Of a stretch of DNA of 64,000 nt, positions 1-11,959 are shown in pieces; positions within the stretch are counted from its first letter, which is position 1, and each line of letters starts with the position of its first letter. The notes under the pieces were generated by a model that was given only the letters and a program-made list of their open reading frames with translations, had not been told where the DNA came from and searched no databases. The stretch is from Talinum fruticosum. Its lineage: Eukaryota; Streptophyta; Magnoliopsida; Caryophyllales; Talinaceae. The position numbers and the translations under genes were made by a program. The stretch is taken from the NCBI GenBank assembly GCA_021018815.1, contig JAITYX010000047.1, positions 2,604,001 through 2,668,000 on the forward strand, written 5' to 3'.

Positions 1-2620
1 CCCAAACCCATGCCTAACTTCTTGCGTCCTAAAAGGAAGGGAATACCTTGTGGGGCCTCATGAATGGTTGGGATAATTAACTAACAATTGCTTTTGACAA
101 CCTAAACCAAACCATACTTTTGAAATAAATATTGAGCAGTAAGGTAGTGTCTGTTACTAGTTATTGGCAGGCTAAAGAATGAGACATATATGCATAAAAA
201 AAGGGGGTCAATAAAACAAAACAGATAAATTAAGTGCACTTCCATAGTTGTCTGCTTCAAACAAGCACCCTCAAAACTATTTGTACTATTGTTTGTTTAC
301 TTTGACTACTATATCTAGCTTCAATGCCATATCACTATCAGAGACATTATCCATCCTTAGATTTAATACATCATATCTGTCCCAAAACTCTGCCTTTAAT
401 GGGTGGTCATGAATTCAAAATTATGTGGGTTCCGACTGACAAAACGGCCATATCGGAATGATTTTGGAGTCGACTGAACCGCATTTTCATTGCCGCATTG
501 GAGTGATTTTGCTATTCTGTTCAACAGAAACTGTATTTTGTATCATTGGGTGGTTTTCATGGTTAAGAACAGACAATTCTGTTATGAACAATGTAATTGC
601 TCGTACAAATTACCCATGGATTAATGTTTAGTATTACGATTGCTTGTGCGCTACTCATACTTCTCTTCCAATACAGATAGAGTGCGCTTGTTCCTGATGG
701 CACAACCCAAAAGCACTATAAACTGACTGGCCCTTTCATGCTATTTTTAATTAGAATCACTCACCAAAACAAGTGCAAACCTTGGGAAAATTTTGCTATG
801 ATTCACCCAAAAAGAATACAAGTACATCTCTAAAATACATAGATGAGCTGTTGCCTCGTTGAAGGAGTTCACGACTTCCAAAATAGACCTGTTGGTGAAG
901 ACGATAGACAAGACCAAATTTCTACCATGGACTTTCTGATAATGGTCATCTGCCTAGATGTTCTACAGTTTTCCCTTTTTCTACATTATTTTTCACCGTG
1001 CTTATGAAAAGTCATGAGGAAAAAGTGGTGAAAATGATACATAATCTGAAGAGCTTCTCGAAAACTTTTCTGACTCACTACTGTCATTGAATTTTACGTA
1101 GGAGATTTTAGGTTTTCATCAAATGCAACCAATAGTTTTGTGTGGTGTGAATGAAACAGTTCAACCAATAAAGGAGGGGTAAGGAAGAAAGTATTAATAA
1201 GGTTGGCAATGCATATCAGGGGAAAATGGCAGACAACATTTTATACCTTACATTTTTTAAGGCTTAAAATTTTTCCTCAGAGAATGATTCACTGCCCTCC
1301 AAAAATGGACAGAACTTTTACTCTTTTGTTCTTTAGACTCCGAGAAGTAACATATAATCCCTATTTTTTCCTAAAAGATCTTTAATTTACATGGTAGCAG
1401 TTAATATATCATTGGACACCAACGGAGTTAGCCATTCAAACAAATAGCAGGATGGAAGAGAAAACAACCCAAATTAGAGTCAATAATCAGACGACAATAT
1501 AATTTAAAAATAATCTTGGTTGTGAAAGCCACATATCATCCAACTTTCAAAGTTCGAACTCAAAGAAAATACATTCCTCCAAGGTGGCAAGCCACCTCTT
1601 TGATAGAAATTTGATGTGCAAACCACAACCTACTGATGTATTTGTTTTATAATTATTTTGAAAAACAGATTCTCCAGCTATGGCAATCAATATTATATGG
1701 TGGGTACGAGTATGGGGGCCCTATGGAGTGAGAAGAGAAAAGGGTTCAGGTACAACTGCTGTAAAACATAAATTGAAAGAAATTATCGCCCTCAGGTTTA
1801 GGGCAATCCATCAATCTTGTAGTTCTGGAATTAGTAATTTGCCAACAGGAGCTCTGTGCTCAAGGGATTATCCCCACTACAAAAGATATAAGGGTAAAAT
1901 ACCCATTTATTTTTACATAAAATACTGTCTTCTTTCTTGAGGAAATAACATTGGACAAGTATTGGAAGGTTAGGCAGGCAAACCCGACCCCTTAGAAGGG
2001 GTATCCTTACCTCCTTACAGGTCAGCTTCTTACGCTATGCCCAGGTGTAAAATGGGTGGGGCTTCTCCCAGCCCCCCCAAAAACCCCAACCCTTCTAAAA
2101 AACAAAAAACAAAGATGGTTCCTACCTCCTAAATGGGGCTATTTTGTTGGGTTTGAGGTTATTCCATCTAGCGGAAAATAAATAAAAGAAGTTGGATGAA
2201 AAAGGAGTGACAATGCTGATGATGATTTATTGAGGATGATGAAGCTGCCACCAACACCTGCCTTTGTCCTCCCCTCGTCAAAGTCAATTGCCTGTCAGTA
2301 TAATTATAATGCATTTGATTGTTCGTCTTCTAGGGAAATATTAGGCTTGAAGATTTCCAAAGAGGAGCAATTTTCAAAGCTATTGAATCTCTTGGGCGAA
2401 ATTCAAAATTTTCAGGTAAAATTTTTTTCCAACAAGACCAGCTTAACAAAGCCAAAAACAATTTACTATTTTTTAATGCATAGTATGCCTCCTTGTTCTT
2501 CCTTTTTTTTGGGTGTAATCATTCAATTTTTAGCTTAAATTAGTGAATGTGCATTTTTCCCAAGTGGATCTTGATTGGGCCACTAATAGTAAAACGACAG
2601 AAAAAGAGTCTGACATAGAG
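1..2620. other. AT-rich spacer, no gene recognised
   Basis: No reading frame here resembles a known protein family and the longest frames are about 100 codons. One stretch, 2338-2427, looks like a small plus-strand exon: it is preceded by a TTCTAG acceptor-like site, followed by CAG/GTAAAA, and one frame is open across it. I could not connect it to other exons, so it is not called as a gene. Confidence 0.4.
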
Positions 2621-2624
2621 AAGA

Positions 2625-2900
2625 AAGGAGGGCCAATGAGTTTTAGTTCAAGGGGCATGGTCGAGATCCTTACCACCCGAGTTTGAATCTTAATGATAGT
2701 TGTTCTCGTTGTGAGACAAAATGCATGAGGCACAAAGGCCCACGCCTTCGTTGAATGAGGCCCCGGATATGTGCCCGCCCCCCTGCTTTCCAGCCCCATT
2801 GGCTCATTCAATGAACCTGGCCCAATGAGGTACCGGGCTCACCAATCCCCCAAGATAAGGAGGTGGGGGGGGTATGAGAAAGAGTGAGGCTGGTCCTCGG
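2625..2900 (+). repeat. SINE-like element (tRNA-derived head)
   Basis: The stretch opens with an RNA polymerase III type promoter layout. An A-box-like TTTAGTTCAAGGGGCA lies near 2640 and a B-box-like GAGTTTGAATCT near 2680, at the spacing seen in plant tRNA-derived SINEs. A GC-rich body follows that differs strongly from the AT-rich surroundings. No clear target duplication was found, so the ends are approximate. It could also be another kind of GC-rich repeat. Confidence 0.4.
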
Positions 2901-3469
2901 AGAGTTGAGCAGTGTCAAGGTAGGTGGTTGTTTTAATAATATGGGTCATTTGAAATGGAGGGAAGTATATATAGCATGGAAAACATGAAAAGTTATTCAG
3001 AAGACTAATGTCAGCATGTCTAAAATAGTGATTCTAATTGATAAATGACTCAACCCACATAATTAAGCAACACCCTCAATCACAATGCTAACATGTCAAC
3101 TTTTATTAAAAAATGAGATGAAGCAAGAGCATTGAATACCTTTCATGAAACTGCTGCATTCCATACCGTATCCTGCAAAAATCCATCAATGCAATCAGTA
3201 AAATAATCCGTGGAGTTAAGAGGGTCCAAAATTTTGAACCATAAAAAGAGTAAAGAAAATCCCAAGAAGAGGACATTAATAGCACCATGGCAGAGGAAAA
3301 CCAGAGCCTTTGGAGGAGAGAGAGGTAACCATCTACAAGTGAAGAGCTGCACATCCCTTGAATTCCTTGTGTAATCCTACACCCCACCGATGAAAATCAA
3401 ATTATGAGCAGAACCCATCTCATAAAACTTGGAAATAAACAAAACCCAGAAGTCAAAACGAACTCAGAT

Positions 3470-3472
<3 letters not shown>

Positions 3473-3546
<74 letters not shown>
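3473..3546. repeat. (AT)n microsatellite, about 37 units
   Basis: An uninterrupted AT dinucleotide run of 74 bp. Length is likely to vary between individuals. It is self-complementary, so it can extrude a hairpin and is prone to assembly length error. Confidence 0.95.
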
Positions 3547-3551
<5 letters not shown>

Positions 3552-3639
3552 AATAAAATACCTCTTGATACTCAAATTCCATCGCAGAAAAGCAAAAATT
3601 GGTCAGAACTTATGTACGCAAAACAATATGCAAATCAAG

Positions 3640-3960
3640 CGCCTGTAGGGGAAGAGATAAGAACGGAATTCAGGAAGTAGAGAGATCTAGAGAGTAGAAA
3701 TTTGCGATCAAAGAGTTTGGGGTTGGATGAGGGTGGAGAGATATTGGAGGTGGTGGAAGTATTGAAAGAGCCAAAGTTAGTTTTTGATAATTGAAAGAGC
3801 CAAAGTGAGATAAGTACCCACGCCCATACCATACCTCTCGCCACCCAAAGACAAAGGGCAGAGAGAGATAGAGAGAGGGAGCATTTTATATAGCAAAGCG
3901 CGCCAGATGAGATGAGGATAGGGACAGACACAGCGTTGTTTTCGTCCCTTGTCACCAATC
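3640..3960 (-). promoter_or_regulatory. Possible minus-strand promoter and leader
   Basis: On the minus strand a good TATA box (TATATAAAATGC, plus-strand 3881-3892) is followed by a CT-rich stretch typical of plant 5' leaders, then by a CTACAG acceptor-like site near 3640. Further down the minus strand, around 3150-3190, a TTGCAG/GATACG acceptor and an AAAG/GTATTC donor frame a short exon-like segment. No coding exon could be identified. If real, the gene body lies towards the left edge or it is a noncoding transcript. Confidence 0.3.
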
Positions 3961-4473
3961 CCTACCATGAATATATTCGGTGTAGACCCCCTCCTCTTCT
4001 CCTTCGTCTAAAAAGAATAATATTTATTCATCATCAATATTGATTATTGATTATTGACTATAATTTTATTTTAAATTTAGCCATGAATGTATGTCAAACT
4101 TTAGAAAGAGATATTTATATTTGTTGCAATCACCAAATTAATGATGCCTTTGACTTACAGATTTAATGGCCTTTTAACTTATTCATTTGTAGATAATATA
4201 TTTTCCTCCCGACTTTTTAACTTCACTATTTATATTGGATGTATAAAATTTAACCTTATAATTTCCTAAATTTTGCAAGGTATATATTTTATTTGTGAGT
4301 ATATCCTGCCACAATTACTTTTACTAATTGATTTGGAATATAATGACTTATTTTCAAACGTAAATAATGTATTTTCTTTCCTTTTTCACATCATCGTCCA
4401 CATGAGATGAGTTTTTTTTTTTTAAGGTATGTAATCAAGGGGACAAGTCAAACTATTGTTAACTTAAAGTAGA

Positions 4474-5792
4474 CTAGCTTTGATTTACACGCAAATACGT
4501 GCAAATTCAATAGAAATAATCTTATTAAATAATCACATACAAACATAGTTAGAAAAAAAATAGTATCAAAAGATTCAATAGAGGTTCAATTTGTGTATAA
4601 CTAAACATTTAGGAGTATGAATTACTTTCAATTAGCATTTACTTTGATTTACTAAATCTTCCTTAAAAAATAGTATCCAATTCACTAAATTGATTTTATA
4701 TATATATATATATATATAAAATAAACATAGTAAAATATGGATAAATTATAGTTGAAAAATATTTCTCTTACTCGCAATAGAGTCTATCCACATATACTAT
4801 GTTGAATGTGATTCTAATTATTATATGATACATGATAAATAATAAAATATCATGCTTAAACTACCATAATAACTAATGAAGATAAAATAATAAAATGATA
4901 CAAAATTGGAATGAAGGCATAGTTAAAAAAATACTATAAAAAATGAAACATATTTAAAATCGGCATGTGTGTATGAGAGAGAAAGAGACACTTAGCGAGA
5001 GAATGAGTGGTGAAGGGGGAGCAAGAATAAAATAATTATAAAATAAAAAATTTATTAAAATTAAGTTAAATGAAATTTAATAACTGTATAAGACAAGACA
5101 ATTTAAACTAAAAAAGAGGTAAATATGACAAATTAAAAGTTATGCATCACTTCCAACCTCTTAATTTTATATATAACATAAATTATTAAAGAAATGAAGT
5201 CTTTAATTAATTAACTCTCAAATTTGTTTCAAGACATTGAAAAAGTGATGATTCCCTTTATTGTCTCGAGCATATTTGCTGCTTTATGAAGGAAAAAAGG
5301 AATATAAGATCATTAACAAAAATGGAGTGATGGGAGAGGAAGAGGTCAAAGAGTTAAAGTTGAGTCAAAGATGAAAAGTGAGCTTACGTGAGAGGGATCA
5401 ATTAATAACTGCATAATTGTCCCTAGTTTAAATAAAAGAACTTTAAATTGAGTTTATATATAACATAAATAGATAGATAAATTACCAATATTATGTTTTT
5501 TAATTGATAAACTCTGTTAACATAAATCACCCACAATGTAGTGAAAGTTAATAATCATATAATTGTCATAAAAAATTTAAATCAAGTTAAATCTGAAAGT
5601 GGAAGGGTCAAAGAGAGCAAGAGATGAGCCATAAAGAGAATGCGACAATTCAAAGAACTAAAAGTTTCATAGCAATATGTATATAGTTAATGATATCACC
5701 TAAATTGCCAAGTTCTCAATTTGAGACTTGGGTAAGCAGATACGTAACTAAAGGAATATATGAGAGGGTGTTGGCTTTATATATAACATAGA
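4474..5792 (-). mobile_element. Non-autonomous Helitron
   Basis: Read on the minus strand, the element starts TCTATGTTATATATAAAG and ends with a short hairpin (GCACG, loop, CGTGT) followed about a dozen bases later by CTAG. It sits between A and T, the Helitron target. It is 1319 bp long, with no helicase or replication-initiator frame, so it would need an autonomous partner. Two further 5'-end-like motifs (TTTATGTTATATATAAA) lie inside it at about 5167-5183 and 5456-5472, suggesting nested or tandem 5' ends. The hairpin is short and decayed, so family assignment rests on the combination of both ends and the A/T target. Confidence 0.6.
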
Positions 5793-6496
5793 TAAAGCCA
5801 AGATCATCAAGTGTAAGTGTGTAATAAGTAAATATAGATACTATGGATATTACATTTAATTCCAACTAAATAATTTCAATGTAAAAAATATTTTATCGTA
5901 CATGATTGAATGGACACAAAAACATGAATACAGGAGAGTGTAAAGTAGATGAATAAAATGATAGAGCAACTAACATGTATTGGTACATATAAAAAAATAA
6001 AAAATATATATGATAATAAGCTTTTATGAGTTATTCTCTTTTGTATGTTAAATAATCTGATCCAATGAATCTAAATGATCCAAATAATTGGATGGTTACA
6101 TGTAAACAAATTATATGGTGTCCGAACTCTATGATCAAATGGGGAAAAAAGGTAAAGATTATAATTTTCATTACATTACACAATTAACTACATCTAAATA
6201 ACTTTTAATTTTAAGAAAAAGATATATCATATACTATAGAAAGGAGGGAAAAAATATAATACATAGGAGAATTAAAAGTAATTAATTAAAGTAATATTAT
6301 AGCTTAGACATGTTGATACACAATTTTTTCTGTGTTATTCTTTGAATACATCAAGAAAATCCAATTTGTTAAATAAATGTTCTAATTTTTTCATAAAGAA
6401 TTGATAAAGAATGGTAATTTTAAATAATCCACTTAATGAGTTCAATTTTTTTAAAAGAATATGAATTTTTTTGGTAGAAAAAGTAAGCATCTTTAC

Positions 6497-7755
6497 CTTG
6501 CAAATTATAAATTATTTACTTTTGGAACCATCCAAGTATAATACATGAATTTTTGGAACCCATAATTATGGAAATGAACTTTTGAGTCCATTAAACTATT
6601 GGCATATGAACAAATGGAGGAATATGATCAAAACGATCTTTCTTTATTTGATATGTATATTATATTACAAAAATAGAATTTTATTTAATACAATTATCAA
6701 TAAATTTGTTGAATAATAAATTTAAAAAGATTTATTTTATGATAATTATTTTTTGGTACTAGATTTTTCAAATAACAACACTAAAATTTGACATTAAAAA
6801 TATATTATTTTTTAAAAAAATATTCATGTCTTCTTAATTTTCTCATTCCTCATTTAGAATTTTTTTCCTTTTTATTCACGCAACATAAGAATTCCTAGAT
6901 TGAAATAAAACTAAACAAGTTAAAATATTAAAAAATAAAGATTTTGAGTATCTATTAAAAAAAAAGAAAAAGATCTATACATTTCATGTTATACAAGGTG
7001 TTAATAATATGATACTTGTACATACTTATACATATTATTCAATAATTTTTTATCTTTATACTTTTGATATCTCTGCACCATTTTATTTCATTAAAGTTAA
7101 CATTTTTAATATGTTAAATTTTAAATTATGTATCCTCGATCATATTTTCTTATATGTATTAGATAGTAAAATTATTCAAACATATATTCAATTGATTTAC
7201 ATGGAAATATAAGGAGATGATTTTTTTTAGGGAGGGGGATATGTTAATTCGTTGGAATGTTATAGAGTCCGAGAATCTTTATTTTTCAATTTATTAGTTT
7301 GTTTATTTCTTATCTTACCCGTACCTCATGATAATCATCATCCGATGTAAAAGAAATGTTTTTAGAGGATGAACAAGAAAATTAACAAGATATTGATAAT
7401 TTTTAAAAAATTTAGATAATATGTTATATGTCAAATAATATTATTGTTAATTAAAAAAATTAATCAAAAATAATAATCAAAAAATTTTTTTCGGTGAAAG
7501 GCTTTAAAGAAGGAATGGGAATCTTTTAAAAATTTATTTCTAAAAAAACTTATTTATAAATTTATTAAACAAGATTTCAATTTTGTAATATAACACATTG
7601 CATAAAAAGGGCATTTTGGTCATGTTCCTCCATTTGTTCATATTTCAATAGTTTAATGGACCCAAAAGTTCATTTACATAGTTATGGATTCGAAAAATTC
7701 ATGCACCATATTTGGATGGTTCCAAAAGTAAATAATTCGCAAATTATCCTTTATA
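6497..7755. mobile_element. DNA transposon remnant with ~200-bp inverted ends
   Basis: The segment from about 6497 to 6720 is the reverse complement of about 7540-7755, with roughly 85-90% identity over the outer 140 bp and weaker identity further in. The core is AT-rich with no transposase. Long terminal inverted repeats are typical of Mutator-like elements, but no 9-bp target duplication could be read because the right edge was disrupted by the copia insertion at 7756. It could also be another foldback family. Confidence 0.65.
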
Positions 7756-7760
7756 AGGAC

Positions 7761-8198
7761 TATTAAAATAAAATAAGAGAAAAATCATTACCCACTTTCT
7801 AGAATCAAGACACCAAAATAATCTCTAGATTTTTCTATATGGGAAAATCAAGAGTTTAGAAATATCTAGATAATTATTGAATTATCCTAGAAAATATCTA
7901 GATACTATTGTATATTTTCTAGAATTATCTTAGGAAGCATTAGGATTTTGACACTTGGCCAAATCTCCACCATATATTAAGGAGGTAGAACCACTATAAA
8001 TAGGGAAACGGCCTACCTATGTGAGCATCCACAAAAGTGAGAGCATCCACCACAAGAAAGAGTGAGGGCTCCTAAAAGAGCAAGTGAGATATCCCACATA
8101 CTCTTGAGTGTCAATTTAAAGTTTTGTAAGTCTGCTCTCTCAAATTAATAATAAAGAGTTGTTTCTAACATATCACTTAATCTTCTAATTTCTCAACA
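7761..8198 (+). repeat. Left (5') LTR of the copia element
   Basis: It begins TATTAAAATA where the right LTR keeps the canonical TGTTAAAATA, and ends CTCAACA. A TATA box (CTATAAATAG) lies near 7994-8003 and an AATAAA signal near 8148, giving a U3-R-U5 layout. Confidence 0.93.
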
Positions 8199-8200
8199 AG

Positions 8201-8212
8201 TGCTATCGAGTA
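8201..8212 (+). promoter_or_regulatory. Primer-binding site of the copia element (decayed)
   Basis: TGCTATCGAG directly follows the left LTR. It resembles the initiator-methionine tRNA primer-binding site TGGTATCAGAG used by many plant copia elements, with two substitutions. Known families support the role; the mismatches mean priming would now be poor. Confidence 0.6.
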
Positions 8213-8345
8213 AGGTTTTGGTGGCCTTGTCTTGAGCTAGTATTCTTGTCTACATGGTCGGGGACCATATTATAAAGGAGACTTTGCTTGGCACAATCGG
8301 GGACTCGTGAAATTTATTGGTCTTAGACCACATTTTGCTGGTTAA

Positions 8346-9290
8346 GTGTTGGGCGCTTACCAAGTTATTATGGCGGATCTATCAGTATTAGCTAGCTCAC
8401 TCGAGAAGCTCAATGGGAATAACTATAGTACTTGGTGCACACGTATCAAGTACTACTTGAAGGGGCAAAATTTGTGGGGTATCGTTGGCGGTGATGAAAA
8501 AGCTGCTCCAATGAACCCCGATCGAAAAAAGAAATGGGAGATCAAGGCCGATAAGGATATGTATGTTCTGTCCATCAAAGTGGAGGACGAGTTCCTACAT
8601 CGGATTAAGGATTGCACGACACCACATGAAGCATGGGATACCTTAGTTATACTCTTCGAAAGAAGAATGAAGCTAAGCTACAACAAGCTGGAGAACGAGC
8701 TTATGACCATTAAACAAGGAGACATGACAAGTAAGCCAATGCTTCACAAAAGTTAAATCTATATGTGGTGAAATAGAGAAGGTAGACCCGAAAGTGCAAT
8801 CAATGAGTCTAGAATGCATTGAATTATAATCCGAGACTTGTACCCCAAATATAGCGGCCTTATTACGGCAACTTAGGGATGGGCCATTCAACCCAATTTG
8901 ACGAATTAGAAAGTATCTTGGTCAATCAAGAAGACCTAGACAAACAAATATCCAAGGTCTCAATAAAGGAGGAAGAGAAAGCTCTCTTTGCTAGAAGGAG
9001 AGCACGTAAAGGCCAAGATAAGTCCATGAGAAGGTATATCGAAGATAAAGATTATTTGAGAATGAGGCAATCAAAGTGGCGACAAGCACAACGTGGACGA
9101 GGTCCATCTCGAGGAAGAGTACACCAAGCTCGAAGTGATCGGGAAGAATCGAAGTATCGTCAACAAGAGGATTGACGCTACAAATGCGGCAAGAAAGGAC
9201 ATTATGCTCGAGACTGCAGATCTATTCAAGAGGAAGGCAACATAGTTACTTTCAAAAATAATGAAAGTGAAAAAGAGTGGGACTTATAGG
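8346..9290 (+). pseudogene. copia gag remnant
   Basis: The first frame (8346-8756) encodes a gag N-terminal region with the conserved LNGNNYSTWCTRIK and a downstream W-x-x-x-x-A-D-K-D core, as in plant copia gag proteins of the UBN2/DUF4219 type. It breaks after about 136 codons. A second frame (8879-9175) carries the basic stretch before the zinc knuckle. The knuckle itself (about 9176-9220) reads YKCGKKGHYARDC, but its first cysteine is changed to arginine and a stop precedes it. Not functional. Confidence 0.85.
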
Positions 9291-9809
9291 CATCCTTTGC
9301 AATGGAAGAGAACAATGCTACACTCGATGTACAATTAGCTACATCATGTGTCGAGGAGCCGAAATAGGAAACTGCTCTTGTCATGATTAATCCATCAACT
9401 ATCAATATGACTCGGATTGGAATTCAGGTTGCTCGAACCACATAACAGGAGACATGAACAAGCTACATGGTACAACCGAATATAAAGGAAATCGGGTCGT
9501 GGTAATAGCTAATGACTCCAAAATGCCAATAACCCATGTTGGCAATGCACCGATTGCTCCTTGGTTTAGTCCGCATCAAGTGTAGCTACAAAATGTCTAT
9601 CACGTGCCTGGTATGAAGAAGAACCTTATGTCACGTATCGCAACCGACATCTTCGGGGAACTCTGTGGTCTTTGGTCCCAACGATGTCAAGGTATATCAC
9701 GAGTCTCAAGCCTACGTCGCCGCCATTTATGGAAGCACGACGCCTCGAATCGGTCTATGTTATGTCAGCCCAAGATGCATACATTGACAAAACAAGGAAG
9801 AATGAAATG

Positions 9810-10640
9810 GAAGACTTATGGCGCGCAAGACTTGGTCACATGATTTATCACAAGTCGAAGGTGATGATGCGAAGTCAATGATTAAAGGCCTTCCGCAACT
9901 TGAGATTCGGGAGACCATAGTATGTGTGGGTGTCAATATGGAAAGGCGCCTCAACTTTCTTACGAAGAGTCTTCATATAGAGCTAAGCCGCCATTTGAGC
10001 TCATCCATTCCGATGTCTTTGGAAGAGTAAAACAACCATCCATCGGCGAATACGGGCATATGATTACCTTTATCGTTAATTTCTTAAGATATGTTTGGGT
10101 AGATTTTATGAAAGAAAAATCGGAGGCTTTGGATAAATTTAAGGAGTTCATAAATAAGGTCGAAAGCGAAGTAGGGCACCAAGTAAAGTGCATACGTACG
10201 GACAATGGGGGAGAATATACATTGGTTGAGTTCTCGGAGTACCTACAAGCACATAAAATACAACATCAGTTCACTGTCTTAGCACACTCGCAATGAATGG
10301 TGTAGCGGAGCGAAAGAATCAACATCTTGCAAAGACACTGCAAAGCATGCTACATGACAAGAATTTACCGCCGTATTTACGTGCCGAGTGCATGAAGACA
10401 GCGGTCTATGTCACAAACAGGACTACCGTAGGCAAGGCTCGGGTTTATGTCTCCATATGAGAAATTACGGAATGTTAAGCCCACAAGTAAGCCATTTCGG
10501 GGTGTTTGGGTGTGTATGTTATGTGTTCGTACCTAACCACCTACGAAGCAAGTTCGAAAAAATGCGATTCGTTGTATTTTCATGGGTTATGATAATGAAA
10601 GAAAAGGATGGAGGTATTGTGACCCGACAATAGGACGTTG
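9810..10640 (+). pseudogene. copia integrase remnant
   Basis: A GAG-pre-integrase motif (LWRARLGHM) near 9818 is followed by an integrase core across shifted frames. The catalytic aspartates are visible in HSDVFG (about 10006-10023) and TDNGGEY (about 10198-10218), and the glutamate in GVAERKN (about 10299-10319). A C-terminal segment beginning FGVFGCVCYVF follows near 10496. At least two frameshifts separate these pieces, so no integrase can be made. Confidence 0.85.
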
Positions 10641-11150
10641 CTATACATCGAGAAATGTGGTGTTCGACGAAGCATCTTCATAGTGGTCATCATAGGAAAT
10701 ATCACTTCCCAACTCTAAGGAGATCGAGGAAAAGTTGGAGCAAAGGCTGAAGATGACGAGAAAGACTCAAGTGAGACAACACCACGACAAGAAGTTACTC
10801 GAAGAAGAAAGAGGTAAAGAAGAGACACCAAACAGGCATAAAAGTCCATGACAGACGAGTGTGCATCATGCTTCTCCGAAAAAGAGAGGCCAAGCCAACT
10901 CGAAGAGACAAGTGGTAGAAGAAGCCCTAGAGCCACAACTAACGAGGTCCAAGAGGACACGAAAGTAAAATCCTAAATAAGCTAATGCAACATTAGTAGA
11001 AGGGTCGAGTATTAAAGAACCTAACACCTATGAAGAAGCATGCCAAAACAAGGAATAGAAAAAGGTAATGGAGGAACAAACACAAGCTCGATTCGGAATG
11101 AGACTTAGGAACTAGTACCAAAGCCAAAGGACGACAATGAAGAAAAGTGG

Positions 11151-11164
11151 GTAATGAGGGGGAG
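11151..11164 (+). promoter_or_regulatory. Polypurine tract of the copia element
   Basis: GAGGGGGAG lies immediately before the right LTR (TGTTAAAATA at 11165). This is the normal place and sequence type for priming plus-strand synthesis in copia elements. Confidence 0.85.
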
Positions 11165-11602
11165 TGTTAAAATAAAATAAGAGAAAAATCATTACCCACT
11201 TTCTAGGATCAAGACACCAAAATAATCTCTAAATTTTTCTATATGGGAAAATCTAGAGCTTAGAAGTATCTAGATAATTATTGAATTATCTTAGAAAATA
11301 TCTAGAAACTATTGTATATTTTCTAGAATTATCTTATGAGCATTAGGATTTTGACACTTGGCCAAATCTCCACCATACATTAAGAAGGTAGAACCACTAT
11401 AAATAGGGAAATAACCTACCTATATGAACATCCACAAAAATTGAGAGCATCTACCACAGGAGAGGGTGAGGACTCCTAAGAGAACAAGTGAGGTATCCCA
11501 CATACTTTTGAGTGTCTATCTAAAGTTTTGTAAGTTTGCTCTCTCAAATTAATAGTAAAGAGTTGTTTTTAACATATCACTTGATCTCCTAATTTTTCAA
11601 TA
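11165..11602 (+). repeat. Right (3') LTR of the copia element
   Basis: 438 bp, colinear with the left LTR. It begins TGTTAAAATA and ends TTTTTCAATA, where the final CA has decayed to TA, directly before the AGGAC target duplication. It retains the TATA box near 11398. Confidence 0.93.
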
Positions 11603-11684
11603 AGGACATCAACAAGAGTATATATCTAAAGGCTTAATTTCAAAAATAAATACACAGTTCATTTGATGACAGATGATAATTGGA

Positions 11685-11795
11685 GAGAGAGAGAGAGAGG
11701 AGAGAGAAAGAAAAGAGAGAGAGAGATGTAGGCAGTTAGTAATAATGGTAATGGATGGTAATTGGGAAGAGAGAGAGAGAGAGATGTAGGCAGTT
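11685..11795. repeat. GA-rich tract with a ~65-bp tandem duplication
   Basis: Two GA-rich blocks are each followed by GAGATGTAGGCAGTTA (about 11720 and 11780), so a unit of about 65 bp has been duplicated in tandem. Confidence 0.7.
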
Positions 11796-11925
11796 AATTA
11801 GTCCCGTGCTAGCATTAATTAGTGAGATTGAGTTATCATTATAATAATTTGTGACTATTTCATCCTTGTTATATAAGTTATATGAAGGATAAAAAGAAAG
11901 ATAAAAGTTATACAACCATAAAAGA

Positions 11926-11950
11926 GCGTTGGCTTTATATATAACATAGA
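11926..11950 (-). repeat. Helitron 5'-end-like fragment
   Basis: On the minus strand this reads TCTATGTTATATATAAAGCC, matching the 5' end of the Helitron that ends at 5792, and it is followed on the plus strand by T. No matching CTAG hairpin end was found nearby, so only the one end is supported. Confidence 0.45.
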
Positions 11951-11959
11951 TATATTTAA

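Larger units (their letters stand above)
7761..11602 (+). mobile_element. Ty1/copia LTR retrotransposon lacking reverse transcriptase
   Basis: Two 438-bp LTRs flank a 2966-bp interior. A 5-bp target duplication AGGAC lies at 7756-7760 and 11603-11607. The interior reads gag, zinc knuckle, a short protease region, integrase, then a few codons resembling the start of reverse transcriptase near 11015-11110, after which it jumps to the polypurine tract. Reverse transcriptase and RNase H are therefore missing, and the interior is well short of the more than 4 kb usual for the class. All remaining frames carry stops or shifts. By hand count the LTRs differ at about 35 of 438 positions, mostly transitions, so the insertion is several million years old. 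Confidence 0.95.

Noticed and set aside
3429..3680. Open frame of 83 codons with an alternating Ile-Tyr stretch
   Set aside because: It is the translation of the AT microsatellite; no coding evidence.
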